A stretch of 64,000 bases of DNA from Anaeramoeba flamelloides (GCA_027625915.1 JANTQA010000026.1:5084001-5148000); one strand, 5' to 3'; counted from the first letter of the stretch, positions 35,563 through 46,288 are shown. Made by a program: numbers and translations. Notes: generated from the sequence alone by a model not told the origin.

Positions 35563-36807
35563 AAAACTCATAAATTTTGAGATCCATTATCCCCTTTAAT
35601 ATTTGGATTTATTACTCATTTTCTCTTAGATAAACTCAAACCATTAGCGATACATGTTCAAATGTTTGCAGATGATTTGATACTAATCATGAAAGGATCT
35701 CTGATAGAAATAAATCATCAGATTGAAAAAATATATAGAATTATTCGATATTTTGGTATGAATCCAAACCATGATAAAACGAAAAAAAACGACCAATCCA
35801 AAAGAAATTTTATATCTTGGGATTTGGTTAGATAAAAAAACTCATTTAGAATTTAACCTTGATAAAGTTAAAGCCAATTTTAAAAAAATAACTAATATTT
35901 TACAACAAAAGAAATTTACTAATGGATTTAAAATTCATTTTTTTAAAGCGGTCTTGCATAGTCAATTGCTATATGGATTAGAAATATTTGCATAGACAAA
36001 ACAAGATTTCAATAATATAGATGTGTGGATTAATAAAAAAGTAACAAAATTTTTATTAATAAATCCACACTCTCCTAGACTTATATATAAAACTGAAGCA
36101 AAAATAAAATCTGCAAGAATAACGATATATAAAAGAAGATTTAAACTAATTCAAAAATTAACCTTTTTGGAATTTCATGAAATAGTTAAAAATCTCAAAT
36201 TCAGAGAACAGAAATTGGAAAATATTAACTGGTAATCAGACACCCTAAAAGAATTAGAATTTGAACTCGAGAAATATTTAATTAAACAACTGGAAAATAG
36301 TCCAAGTTGGAAAGTTCAAAAATATTTAAAAATAATTTCTATTCAAAATAATATTAACAAACAACAAAGATATTTAAAATGGAAGGGTTCAACTTCAATT
36401 TTAAAACTCAGAAATTTTACAAATTATTTAAATAGATATTCTTATGTAATGAACAAGGACAAATCAAAATACTGTAAATTATGTAAAAAATCAAAAAAAA
36501 TAGATATCATTGAAGATTTGGATCATTTTCTCTGGAACTGCCCATCCTATGAAAATAATCGTAAAATCTGGATATCTGAATTAAAAAAATTTAACATCTC
36601 TAATATATTAAAAAATAATATTATTACTATTTTTGATATTATTAGAAAAAGAGATTCATCGTATTTATTATCCTCAGTGGGTAATAAATTTATTTTTGAG
36701 TCTTTAACAAAATTCCTAAATCATAATTTAGGAATTCGGGCAAATAAGAGAAATTAAAAACTCCTCCGTTAAATAATAATAAAAAAAAAAAAAAACTCAT
36801 AAATTTT
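35563..36807 (+). mobile_element. 5'-truncated LINE (non-LTR retrotransposon) copy with target-site duplication
   Basis: The element body is 35579-36791. It begins inside reverse transcriptase at DPLSPLIFGF, followed by the catalytic MFADDLILIMKG at about 35667-35700, then the thumb (YFGMNPNHDKTK), a connecting region, and a C-terminal zinc-knuckle-like motif CKLCKKSKK...DHFLWNCPSY (C-x2-C...H-x4-C) at about 36473-36553, typical of LINE ORF2 tails. It ends in a poly-A tract. The same 16 bases, AAAACTCATAAATTTT, flank it at 35563-35578 and 36792-36807: a target-site duplication. The open frame changes once near 35780 and is cut by in-frame stops at 35993 and 36233, so the copy is dead. There is no endonuclease domain because the 5' end was lost on insertion. 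Confidence 0.9.
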
Positions 36808-37412
36808 TGTATATCCCCCAATTAAACTGGGCCACTTTGACTAAAAATTAATTTTGATTATCCTATCATAATTTACCAAGTTAAACTCAAATTTCTATAA
36901 ATAACTCTTTTTTCACTTTCAAATTTAATATTTTTATTTGTGTTGTCAAAATAAATAAAAATCTTTTCAGTTTATGATCGTTGAATTTTTTTTGATTATG
37001 AGTTTATTGATCAACAATTCCCATCCATTTTTTAATTTTTACATTAGTAGAAAAAAAATATTTTCCGCAGTAGATTTCTGGAAATTATGAAAAAATAAAA
37101 AATATAGAAATTATAGTTTAGGAAATAATTCAAAAGACAAAAATTTTTGTTGTAAAAAAAAAAATTTCCTTTAATTAAAATGAATGATTCAAAATTTGTT
37201 CTAATTTTTTGGTAATGATCAATAACTGAATGATAAGTGATAAATTTATTTGAATATTTTTTAATATATTTCTAATTGAAAATAATTTATAAAGCAGAAA
37301 TTTCAATAGATTAAATTTCATAAATATATGTGTATAATCACAATAATAAGAATAAAAAAAAAAATAAAAAAAATGATAAAGGGCGTCAAAAAATATTGGG
37401 AATTATCTGAAA
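36808..37412. other. Short AT-rich gap between LINE copy and the UBR gene 3' end
   Basis: About 600 bases with no recognised feature. It probably includes the 3' untranslated region of the minus-strand ubiquitin ligase gene and the original target locus of the LINE copy. Confidence 0.5.
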
Positions 37413-40400
37413 TTAAAAAAACAAGGATTCCAATTTTAATATTAAATCTGAATGCAATTGATTTTTTAAATAAGACATTTGGAAATTCAATAATTTGCTT
37501 TTATTTAAATAAACGTCTTTACCACGTTTAACACCTATATCAATTTCATTCCACTTGTTTTCGTATATACTACCTAAGGAAGCAATGCCAATTTTTTGAT
37601 GATAAAACAAAACAGCTGAAGCACGTTTTTTCGAAAGCGAGAGATAAAGGCAATTGGGATTCTTTGCTACATGTTCTAAAATTGTTGGAGGGTTTTGGAG
37701 TTCGTTATCATTTTTGTTACCCCACACAACATTCTCGTCTTCGATACTTTTATTAACATTTAAATTAATGATTTGCCCGTCTAATAAAGAAATTCCACAT
37801 TTATTTGGAATTTTTTTACCTAACCAACCACTTTTTGTTGAAAACTCGTACCAATACTCTTGGAAAACTTCTTTTGGTTGGTAAAATGAAATTGGCTTAA
37901 AAGAGACAAATTTTGTGATTTTGCCTGATTGCGCAGACAATTTTGACCATTTATTCTTTATTTCTAAAAATTGCATAGTGTTAATTATTGTTTCAAGTTT
38001 TGTTGGTAAATTTAATATTTGGGAATAGTAATCGACTGATTTCTTTTCTGTAAAAATGTTCCAGTTTATTGTTTTTTTTTTTTGATTGATACAAAAGATC
38101 GAAATTAAATAAGCAATTCTTAAAAACGGTTTTAAAAAATCTTTCATGATCAGAATTGTTTTTTCATCGATTTGATCATTTGTTAACTTTTCGTTTTGGG
38201 TTTGTAATTGATTCCAAATTTGAACCAATACCAAAATATAATTAACCCTCAAAAGATTTGAAAATTCATGACTCGTTGGTATTCTACCATGTAATAGTAC
38301 TAGCATTTTAATAAATAGTGTTGTTATATCAATTTCATAGAGATGGCCATGATTTTTAAACGGTGTTGAATTTTTTAATAAATCAAAAATGTCATTTTTA
38401 TAATAATTACGCAACTGAATACCAATTTCATTATTTTGCCCGAAAATTAAACACATTCTAAACAATGTCTGGATTTGGTAATAATGAAGCGGATCCAACG
38501 TTTGGTTATGTTCAACCCGAGTAATAAATTCTAAATTTTTTAATTGAGATGTAAATGTGTTCAATAAAAGTTCAAACGCCTCGATTGAATGAGATGATGT
38601 CTCAATGATTTTGGAATTCTTTGTAATTGAGCATTGCTTAATAAAAACATCAATTGAATCATGAATTGAGTGATAGTTGTCTGAATTATTTACGACATAT
38701 TTTTCTTTTGTAATTCTCTTTGATAATTCATTTATTGAATTTGAGTACATATTATTATTATCATTAATTAGTCGACAATCTTCTTCAATTTTATCTTCTA
38801 TGGCGTTATCTTGCTTCTTGATTTTTTGTTCCTGTTCCTTTTCCTGTCCCTTTTCCTGTCCCTGTTCTTGTTCTTGTTCTTGTTCTTGCTCTTGTTCTTG
38901 TTCTTGTTCCTCTTCCTGTTCTATTTCTGTTTCTTCAATTTTTATGTTACTCTTATGGTGTCTGGTACATAATTCATTCGGTATTATTGGTAAAATACTA
39001 TTCGAAAGTCTTCGACAAATTGGACATAGAAATTCATTTTTAGATAAATCTGTCCATCTTGAACCTAAAAATCTTTTTGATTTTATTTTGTTTTTTACTA
39101 AAGAATCAAAATATCTAATATAACAGTCTCTATGAATTACATGCCCACAATTGTTAATCACAATATTCCGAGTATTATTCATTACTAAAGAAATTTGAAT
39201 ATCAGAACAAATTCCCATATTTTTTTTTTTAATTAAACCATGGCAAATTAAACACTGTAATTTTTTTGAAAGTTTTTGATAATTTAAATTTTTAAATTCT
39301 GGATTATTTATTAAAATGGTTTTTGTTTCATTGTCATTGTCATTGTCATTGTCATTTTCTTTTTCTTTTTCTTTTTCCTTTTTGATTTCATTTCCATTCT
39401 CATTTTCATTTCCATTTTCATTTCCATTTTCATTTTCATTTCCGTTTTCATCATTTTTATTATTGTTCATTTCAAATGAAAATTTTTTTAATATCGAATC
39501 TTGTTTTTGCGACATTTTTCTCATAAGAGCTTGTTGTCTTTTTAAAGCTAATTTTTTCTTTTCTAAAAATTTTTGTTCTTCGGATAAATTATTTTTAATT
39601 TGTTTTTCAATAATATTTTTACACTCGAGATTTTTTTCAGAAATTAATTTAAAAATTTTTTTCAAAGTATTTTCAAATATTTTTCCTTTTGCAGTTTGAG
39701 AAAATTTAATTAATAACGAAAGTATACTTTCTTTGCCATTAATAGTTTTAATTTTCCAACTAATGTTTTTAAGAAAATCATTTTTAGAAGGTAAACTAAT
39801 TTCAGTAAAATACTTGATATTTTTTAATTCTGATTCTTTTTCTTCTTCATTTTCCTTTTCCTTTTCCTTTTCGTTTTCCTTTTCTTCGTTTTGATCCTTT
39901 TCTTTTTCATTTTCTTTTTTTGATTGCTTTAAAGGAACATTATTTTGTTCATTTATTAATTCATTAAAACTGGAATATGTGTCCAAAATTAAATAAATTA
40001 GATGAAGCAAAGATTCAATTAATTTATGTGAAACATCTTCTGGATAAATATTGATATTATTTAATAAGGTGTAAATGATTTGAGAAATTATATGATTATG
40101 AATGAAAAACAATAAATTTGTAAAGCAAGGTAAAGGTTCGATATATTTTGGTAAAGGAGAAATATTATTTTCAAAAAAATTTTTTTTCTTCGTTTGATTA
40201 GAATTTTTTAAAAATAATCTGTAATTATGATTGGCTTTTTCGAGTGATCTAGGTGTATAATGATCAAAATAACGACCTTCAAATTCATTCCAAAATTGAT
40301 TTTTTAATCCAATTAAATTTTTTTTCGTTGGTTCAGCAATTTCTTTAATTACTTGTTCAATTATTTTAGAATTCTTCTTTAAATCGCTTGGTATTTTTTC

Positions 40401-43040
40401 GACTAAAAACGAATATGGCTGATCTTGAAGATATAAATTGTGTAAAATTTCTCTACGGATTCTTTCTTTTTGTGTTAATTCTCCTGAAAACCTTCGATTG
40501 ATTATTAAAATAATAATTAAATGAATAAAATCCGAACCAAATTCTGTAAATAACTTGATGTTTTCTTTTTCTTGTTCCTTTTCCTTTTCATTCTTGATTT
40601 TATTTTGATTTTCGTTTTCGTTTTCGTTTTCGTTTTCCTTTAAATTGTTGTTGTTATTGCTGTCATTAAAATTATTTGTTATAAAATTTTCATTCTTAAA
40701 AAATTTCAAAATATCCCTTAAATTAAATTCTTGAACCATCGTACAAATCAAAACATTTAAATCTAGTCCACTAACTATTCCTACTTGAAGTAATAAAAAA
40801 TCTTTGTCTTTTAAATTACTGCTAAAGGGGGGGGTTTGTTGTAAATCCACTTGTCGAAGCATATATTGGCCATTTCTTTTCCACCAACCTGCTTGTATTT
40901 GACTAGAAATTGCATAAATTCGAATGATATGGATGATACAACATAGTATATTACTAAATTGACAATTTAAATCAATCGATGGTGGTTTATCAAGGGAAAG
41001 AGATTTGAAAAATTCTGGTAAAGAAATCGTTTTATTGTTTTGTAAAAATGGTATTAAAATAGTGGATAACAGTCTTTGAAGTGGGAAATGGAATGAGACA
41101 AAAGTGGTTTTCACATCAAAATTTATTATTTTTAACATTTTTTTTTTAGTAATTGAATCTAAACTATTATTTACATTAAATTCAATAATTGGTAAATCTT
41201 TATTTTTTAAATTATTTTTATTAACCCATTTGATAATTCCATTCATTAATAAATCAAACATTTTTTTTGTTCTATTTATCATTTTATTATTATTGTCCTT
41301 GTCATTTTCATTTTCCTTTTCCTTTTCCTTTTCCTTTTCCTTTTCCTTTTCATTTTCCTTTTCATTTTCATTTTCAGTTTCAGTTTCAGTTTTATTTTTA
41401 TTATCATCTTCTAATTTTTTCGATTTTATTGTATCTGGAATTCTTGCCGGATAAATTATTACTTGAAATAAATCTAAAAGACGAGAGATCATTGCTTCAC
41501 AATTAAAACTTGGAACAAATAACGTGTTTTCTGTGAATTCTTGGCAATTGTCATCATTTCTTTTCATTGGGTTCATCAATTGTAGGCGTGTTAAAAAATC
41601 TAAAAATAATTGAAAAAAATGAGGTTTGTTGATGATCATATAATGGATTAGAAAAGAATCTTCAAAGATATGACGTAGATCGCCAGTGAGATACCAAATT
41701 CTTCTTTTAGAAAACATTAGATGACTTAAATCTAAAATGTCATTTTTATATACAAGCCCCAATGTTGAATTTGCAGTTTTTAACAATGTTTCAAGTTCAA
41801 TTTCGGGATATAAACCTGACAATATTTTTGAAGTTAATAATTGTGCAGAAAATTCGATCATCTCTTGAAATTCTGATTCATTGTTCAATCTTTCAAATGT
41901 AAATGCTCTTAATAACATTTGCTCATATATTTTTAGATAACTAAGAAGAAAGGCTTTCTTAAAATGTAAATCTGGATTTAGTTTATATAAGAATCTTCTT
42001 AAATAAATTAAAATCTCATTTTTTTCATATTTTGATGAGTTCAAAAGGAAACTTAGTATATGGGTTTGTGTTTTTTTGTTAGTGGAAAACAAATCTTCGA
42101 TTTCGCAAGAAGGCATTACTTTAGTTGAAGTTAAATTTTGAGTTATGATCCTTGCAGTTCCTGGCCCACATGAAATTAATTGTAGTAACCAAGATATTAA
42201 GAGAAGAATTGGCTTGGTGTTGGTTTCGTTTTCAAGTAAATTGTTCACATAAAATTTGAAGCATAATTGATAAGTTTTGTTTTGGATATCATAAATTTCT
42301 TCTTTTTCTTGTTTATTTTTTTGTTCTTGTTCATGTGTTTGTTGTTGTTGTTGTTGTTGTTGTTGTTCTTGTTCTTGTTCTAGTTCTTGTTCTTGTTGTT
42401 CTTGTTCTTGTTGTTCTTGTTCTTGTTCTTCTTCTTCCATTGTTTGTTGCTGCTGCTGCTGCTGCTGCTGCTGTTCCATTTGTTCTTGTTGCTCTTGTTC
42501 TTTTTTTTTTTTTAATTCTTCAAAATACGTTTTTGCTTGAAGAAATGAGATTTCATGCCTTTCGGAAATTAGCTCACTTAAATAAGAAAATACAATTGGA
42601 AGAATTAATCCAAGTCTTTTTCGATAATTTTTTTCAAGTAATTCCTCTGGATTTTCGAGTGGGCCTGTATGATATTTACACCACCCTTTTGAATCAATAA
42701 ATTCTGTTCCACAATCACACTCGCCAGTGCTTGATCTAATTGACATTGTGTCATGACCCTCGTGGTTACCGGCATGAAAGCATTTGCTGCACAAGCATGC
42801 GTCTGGATTTTTTTCACAAGTACGGCACCTGTAAATTAGGGTTGTTGTGTTACTGTCCCAATACGTTGTGCAGCATCCTTTTTGCGCTTTTGATTCGTTA
42901 GTCAATTTTTGATAAAAAGCTCTTGGGTTATCTGAACAAGTAAGTAAATAATTAATTCTCTGTAAGAGTTTTTCGATAGGTGTTTTTTTCGAAATTAACT
43001 CATTTAAAAAGAAACTTATTTCTTCAATTTTTATGCTCAT
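37413..43040 (-). CDS. UBR-type E3 ubiquitin ligase (N-recognin, UBR1/2-like)
   Basis: 1,875 residues, no intron, ATG at 43040 (MSIKIEEISF). UBR box at about residues 56-125: paired Cys 56/57, YRCRTC 70-75, CLCSKCF 82-88, GNHEGH 91-96, ECDCG 107-111 and CKYH 121-124, the zinc-binding pattern that recognises destabilising N-terminal residues. A RING-H2-type finger lies at about 1259-1345 (CLICHG, then NCGHVIHRDCY, then CPICR). The C-terminal cap is recognisable by IGIASLGSIYENKWNEIDIG, then VKRGKDVYLNKSKL, like the UBR1 cap's GxLYLDxxGEED..L.RGKPLYL. Family role: polyubiquitylates N-degron substrates in cytosol and nucleus for the proteasome. Low-complexity inserts (poly-Q/EQ near residues 180-245, NEKEKE near 600, NENENE near 820, NGNENE near 1210, EQEQEQ near 1385) separate conserved blocks. 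The cap seems to lack most of the zinc-binding cysteines of animal UBR1. Confidence 0.92.
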   Translation of the reverse strand: MSIKIEEISFFLNELISKKTPIEKLLQRINYLLTCSDNPRAFYQKLTNESKAQKGCCTTYWDSNTTTLIYRCRTCEKNPDACLCSKCFHAGNHEGHDTMSIRSSTGECDCGTEFIDSKGWCKYHTGPLENPEELLEKNYRKRLGLILPIVFSYLSELISERHEISFLQAKTYFEELKKKKEQEQQEQMEQQQQQQQQQQTMEEEEQEQEQQEQEQQEQELEQEQEQQQQQQQQQTHEQEQKNKQEKEEIYDIQNKTYQLCFKFYVNNLLENETNTKPILLLISWLLQLISCGPGTARIITQNLTSTKVMPSCEIEDLFSTNKKTQTHILSFLLNSSKYEKNEILIYLRRFLYKLNPDLHFKKAFLLSYLKIYEQMLLRAFTFERLNNESEFQEMIEFSAQLLTSKILSGLYPEIELETLLKTANSTLGLVYKNDILDLSHLMFSKRRIWYLTGDLRHIFEDSFLIHYMIINKPHFFQLFLDFLTRLQLMNPMKRNDDNCQEFTENTLFVPSFNCEAMISRLLDLFQVIIYPARIPDTIKSKKLEDDNKNKTETETENENEKENEKEKEKEKEKEKENENDKDNNNKMINRTKKMFDLLMNGIIKWVNKNNLKNKDLPIIEFNVNNSLDSITKKKMLKIINFDVKTTFVSFHFPLQRLLSTILIPFLQNNKTISLPEFFKSLSLDKPPSIDLNCQFSNILCCIIHIIRIYAISSQIQAGWWKRNGQYMLRQVDLQQTPPFSSNLKDKDFLLLQVGIVSGLDLNVLICTMVQEFNLRDILKFFKNENFITNNFNDSNNNNNLKENENENENENQNKIKNEKEKEQEKENIKLFTEFGSDFIHLIIILIINRRFSGELTQKERIRREILHNLYLQDQPYSFLVEKIPSDLKKNSKIIEQVIKEIAEPTKKNLIGLKNQFWNEFEGRYFDHYTPRSLEKANHNYRLFLKNSNQTKKKNFFENNISPLPKYIEPLPCFTNLLFFIHNHIISQIIYTLLNNINIYPEDVSHKLIESLLHLIYLILDTYSSFNELINEQNNVPLKQSKKENEKEKDQNEEKENEKEKEKENEEEKESELKNIKYFTEISLPSKNDFLKNISWKIKTINGKESILSLLIKFSQTAKGKIFENTLKKIFKLISEKNLECKNIIEKQIKNNLSEEQKFLEKKKLALKRQQALMRKMSQKQDSILKKFSFEMNNNKNDENGNENENGNENGNENENGNEIKKEKEKEKENDNDNDNDNETKTILINNPEFKNLNYQKLSKKLQCLICHGLIKKKNMGICSDIQISLVMNNTRNIVINNCGHVIHRDCYIRYFDSLVKNKIKSKRFLGSRWTDLSKNEFLCPICRRLSNSILPIIPNELCTRHHKSNIKIEETEIEQEEEQEQEQEQEQEQEQEQGQEKGQEKEQEQKIKKQDNAIEDKIEEDCRLINDNNNMYSNSINELSKRITKEKYVVNNSDNYHSIHDSIDVFIKQCSITKNSKIIETSSHSIEAFELLLNTFTSQLKNLEFITRVEHNQTLDPLHYYQIQTLFRMCLIFGQNNEIGIQLRNYYKNDIFDLLKNSTPFKNHGHLYEIDITTLFIKMLVLLHGRIPTSHEFSNLLRVNYILVLVQIWNQLQTQNEKLTNDQIDEKTILIMKDFLKPFLRIAYLISIFCINQKKKTINWNIFTEKKSVDYYSQILNLPTKLETIINTMQFLEIKNKWSKLSAQSGKITKFVSFKPISFYQPKEVFQEYWYEFSTKSGWLGKKIPNKCGISLLDGQIINLNVNKSIEDENVVWGNKNDNELQNPPTILEHVAKNPNCLYLSLSKKRASAVLFYHQKIGIASLGSIYENKWNEIDIGVKRGKDVYLNKSKLLNFQMSYLKNQLHSDLILKLESLFF
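42340..42480 (-). repeat. Trinucleotide (CAA/CAG)n tracts coding poly-Gln
   Basis: Two coding triplet runs inside the UBR ligase gene, read on the plus strand as TTG repeats at about 42340-42366 and CTG repeats at about 42448-42474, separated by EQ-rich codons. They encode poly-Gln between the UBR box and the helical core. Antisense frames through them give artefactual poly-Val/Ala open frames. Confidence 0.9.
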
Positions 43041-43349
43041 GAGTTGTTTAAAATAATAAAAGAAGAAAAGTAAAAAAAAATGATAAAAATAAAATGTAAA
43101 GAGAGGAATAACATCAAACTAGAGTATTTCAAGAAGAAAAATCTTGATTTTAGATTACCCAATACAGAAATTATTCACAATTAAGTCTTTATCGAATACA
43201 ATTATTTGACAAGGAAATGAGATATAATTGTCACTTCTTTTTCTTTTTCCTTTTCAAAGAGATTCCCAAACTACAACTTTCTTCTTTGTAAGCTCTATTT
43301 GAAGAAGCACAATAATGAAAATGAATTGAAAATTTATTCCTATTTTTTT

Positions 43350-43590
43350 TTTTTTTTATTGATAAAGAAGTGTAGATTACACTCTAGTTGTCCTTAAGAA
43401 TTAGATTTCTTTTCAGAAATTTTCGCCTAAAATCAGAGATTTGATGATTAATAATTAATGAAAATAATTTCATCCAATCTTGATTTGAAATTATTTCATT
43501 ATGATTTAATTCTTTTACTTTGTTATAAAATATTAATTTATCTTTTTCATAGGAAGGACAGACTTATAAAAAATGATCAAAATTTTCTAG
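43350..43590. repeat. Dispersed repeat D, copy 2
   Basis: Shares with 56485-56720: a T tract, GAAGTGTAGATTACACTCTA, TTTCAGAAATTT, TAAAATCA then GATTT, an ATTAATAATTAATGAAAA stretch, and about 150 bases later TTTTTCATAGGAAGGACA followed by ATAAAAAA. The order and spacing are conserved across about 240 bases, so both are copies of one element of unknown family. Confidence 0.7.
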
Positions 43591-43979
43591 AATGTCCTTT
43601 TGCTTCAAATTTTGAACAAAACACGATCATAAAAAAAATTTATCAAAAAAAAATTAAACATTTGCTAATTTTTCACTCTTTGATAACCTCAATTTTCATA
43701 AACACTCTAGGTTAAAAAAAGGTATTGGATCAAAAATTATTTTTTTAAGATATTTAACAATCCAAGTTGTAAAATTCAATTTTCCAATAAGATTTTTATC
43801 AAATTTAATAGTAAAAAATTTGAATGTTTTTATTTTCACAGTTTATGGGTTATAATCATATATTCTAAAAGTATTTTAAATTTAATAAATATCTTTCAAA
43901 TGGATGACGAATTATTTTGACTATTATGAAATTACTTATTGATATAAATTGAAAAAATTATTTTTTTTTTTGATTTTCG

Positions 43980-44240
43980 GTTAGGTTTTTTTTAATTTTT
44001 GGAATAAACAGAAAATTTTTATTTAATTTTCAATTTATTTGAATAAGTAAAAAAAAAAAAGCAGCTAGCTTTTCCAGAATTAAAAAGAATAAAGTGAGAT
44101 CAAATAGATTTTACCTTATTCTTTTAAAACCTCAAGAAAAACTAGGCACTTGACGGACACTTTCGTTTAGTTTTTTTTAATTTTTCTAATAAACCGAAAA
44201 TTTTAGAAATTTTCTGGTTATTTCAAAAAGTAAAGAAAAT
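43980..44240. repeat. Dispersed hairpin-forming repeat, copy 3
   Basis: Contains TAAACAGAAAATTTTTATTT, CTTTTCCAGAATTAAAAAG at about 44068, TATTCTTTTAAAACCTCAAG, and AATAAACCGAAAATTTTAG, the same modules as in the copies at 12945 and 30940. Confidence 0.5.
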
Positions 44241-45263
44241 CTAGGACACTCTCAATAATTATCATCATGATTTTTTTTTCTCTATTTCAGTTTTATTAGA
44301 TGAGTACAATTTTTTCAAAGCCATTGGTTATTATCTATCAAAGTAAATATCTCCAAGTTTAATTAAACTAATATTCATTCTTCAGTTTATTTAGAATTTT
44401 TTACCCGAAAAAATACCTTTTTTTCTAGACTATAGACTTCTAAAAGAGTTGTTTATACTAAAAAAAAAAAATAAATACAATAGTCCAATGAATTTAAAGC
44501 ATTGGAATTTTGATTATATTATTATTAAACTTGATTATTCAAGAGGAAAGGTTAAGGAATGGTAGTAGTTTTGTCTAGATTTTTATTTTTCAATTTTATT
44601 TTTTCATGCTAGGGAACAGCAAAAATTGGATGGAATTTTTTTTTATTACGTCATAATATCTATTTAAGCTGTTCTCAAATTACCTAAATTTTAAAAATAT
44701 TGAGCTTGAAGGATCACTTAAATATTTTCGGGTTAGAAATAAAGATTTTTCGTTGATTTATTATTATATAAGATATTATTGTACTTTCCAACTGTTATAA
44801 TTAAGCAACTCGTTGTATTTATATTTATAAATTTCTTCTTGAAGAATCTTTAGGTTTAAACTCTCTTGAATTCTAATGAATTTTATTGTTGATTCTTTCG
44901 TTAAATTTTATTATTTTTATCAGATAGGGGGGAAATAAATTTAATTTATTTTTTTATTTCTTTTTAATTTGAATTTTTTTTTAGTAAATGAAATTACAAA
45001 ATTTTCAAATTCAAATTCGGTTTTATATATAATAAATGGTGTGTTTCTGTTTATTTTGCATATTTCAGTAATACATGAATTAATCCAAAAATTTAAATAA
45101 TTTTAGGGTTATTATTCTATCATAAAATATTTCAAATCCATATGTTAATTGACTTAATATAAAAGATGTAAGTTTTCTAATTTTCAAATTATTTGTTAAT
45201 AAAATAAAACTGTAAAATTATTGTTTATAATTATTATAAGTTTAATTTGCCCTTTTCAGATCA

Positions 45264-45461
45264 TACAGTCAGTTCCACTTTTAAGGCACAGACTTTCAAG
45301 GAAATTTATGGCACAATAAAAATCTCAAATTAAGACACAAAATTCCGATTCTAGTAAAATAAGTTGTAAAAAAAAAATTCCAAATTTTGTGCCTTAATTT
45401 AAGATTTTTTATGCCTTAAATTTCGTTGAAAGTTTGTGCCTTAAAAGTGGAACTGGCTGTA
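45264..45461. mobile_element. MITE family A, copy 3 (palindromic, TA-flanked)
   Basis: About 198 bases, TACAGTCAGTTCCACTTTTA at the left and TAAAAGTGGAACTGGCTGTA at the right, TA at both ends. Best preserved left terminus of the three copies. It abuts the 3' side of the LINE relic at 45490-45985, so it may have landed in that older element. Confidence 0.88.
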
Positions 45462-45489
45462 TATTAAATGTGAAATTTTATTAAAGTAA

Positions 45490-45985
45490 ATACAATAAAT
45501 TTGATCATTGATAAATCTTGAGTGATTTCTATTTTATCTTTATTGGGTTTTAATCCAAATTGGGTAATATTTTTATAAATTGAATATAATTTTTCATTTA
45601 TTGATTTATATTTCCTTTTATAATTAAAATTAAATCATCTGTGAACATTTCGTAATGATCTGAGAAATTGTATTATTTTTAATAAAATAAAATGCGAAAT
45701 TAGAGTAAATATTATCGGTGATCATGTATCCTCTTGAAAACATTTTTTTAAAATTTTTTAAAATTTTATTTACAATAAATTTTTTTATTGTTTTTCTAAT
45801 TATTTTAAAACTAACTGAATCAAAAAATTTTACAATATCAATCATTATAATATATTTTTTATTATTTTCATTTTTATTATTTGATTTTATCACATTATAA
45901 ATATTTAAGAAATTTAATACAGCAATGCGAGTATCAATTTTTTTCCTATACCAAATTGTGATTTATGGATAAAACTCCAAAATTT
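45490..45985 (-). mobile_element. LINE reverse-transcriptase relic
   Basis: On the minus strand this encodes reverse-transcriptase motif A (MIDIVKFFDSVSFKIIRK, about 45800-45845), then after a gap the catalytic core as MFTDDLILIIKG at about 45615-45650 in another frame, then YKNITQFGLKPNKDK near 45550. It resembles the LINE copy at 35579-36791 (MFADDLILIMKG, FGMNPNHDK), so it is the same or a sister family, but it covers a more upstream part of the enzyme. At least two frame changes and stop codons show that it is dead. No 3' tail or target duplication is visible; MITE copy 3 lies directly at its 3' side. Confidence 0.8.
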
Positions 45986-46288
45986 TTTTCCTATTTACCA
46001 TTTTTAGAATAACTGGTGAAGATTAAGCAAATCCCTATTTCAAAATATAAAGCCTGTTTTCTTTTTTCTAGAAGACCTATACATCAACCCAATCAAAGAG
46101 ACCAACAATTTAATCTAAAGTAAATTTGGTTTTAATTTCTTAAAGTTCTATTATTTAAAAAAGAAATTCTAAAAATAAAGGATCTTATATTAGAAAATTT
46201 ATCTCAAAAAATAGAATAAATTTTTAAGAGAAATTTTAAGAGTCAATATCTTCGAAACATTTAAGAAATACCGAAAGAAATTACAAAA

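Larger units (their letters stand above)
43041..45263. other. Gene-poor stretch with dispersed repeats
   Basis: Upstream region of the UBR gene and beyond, about 2.2 kb. It holds dispersed repeat D copy 2 (43350-43590) and dispersed hairpin repeat copy 3 (43980-44240). The open frame at 43458-43715 overlaps repeat D and shows no motif; I do not call it. Confidence 0.6.

Noticed and set aside
38677-39699. Plus-strand frames rich in Ser/Cys/Phe (38677-39123 and 39316-39699)
   Set aside because: Shadows of the EQEQ and NENE/KEKE low-complexity codons of the UBR gene on the other strand.
42335-42700. Plus-strand open frame with long Val/Leu and Ala runs
   Set aside because: Antisense of the CAA/CAG and EQ-coding repeats in the UBR ligase gene.
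43458-43715. Plus-strand frame of 85 residues
   Set aside because: Lies across dispersed repeat D, whose other copies do not keep the frame open.
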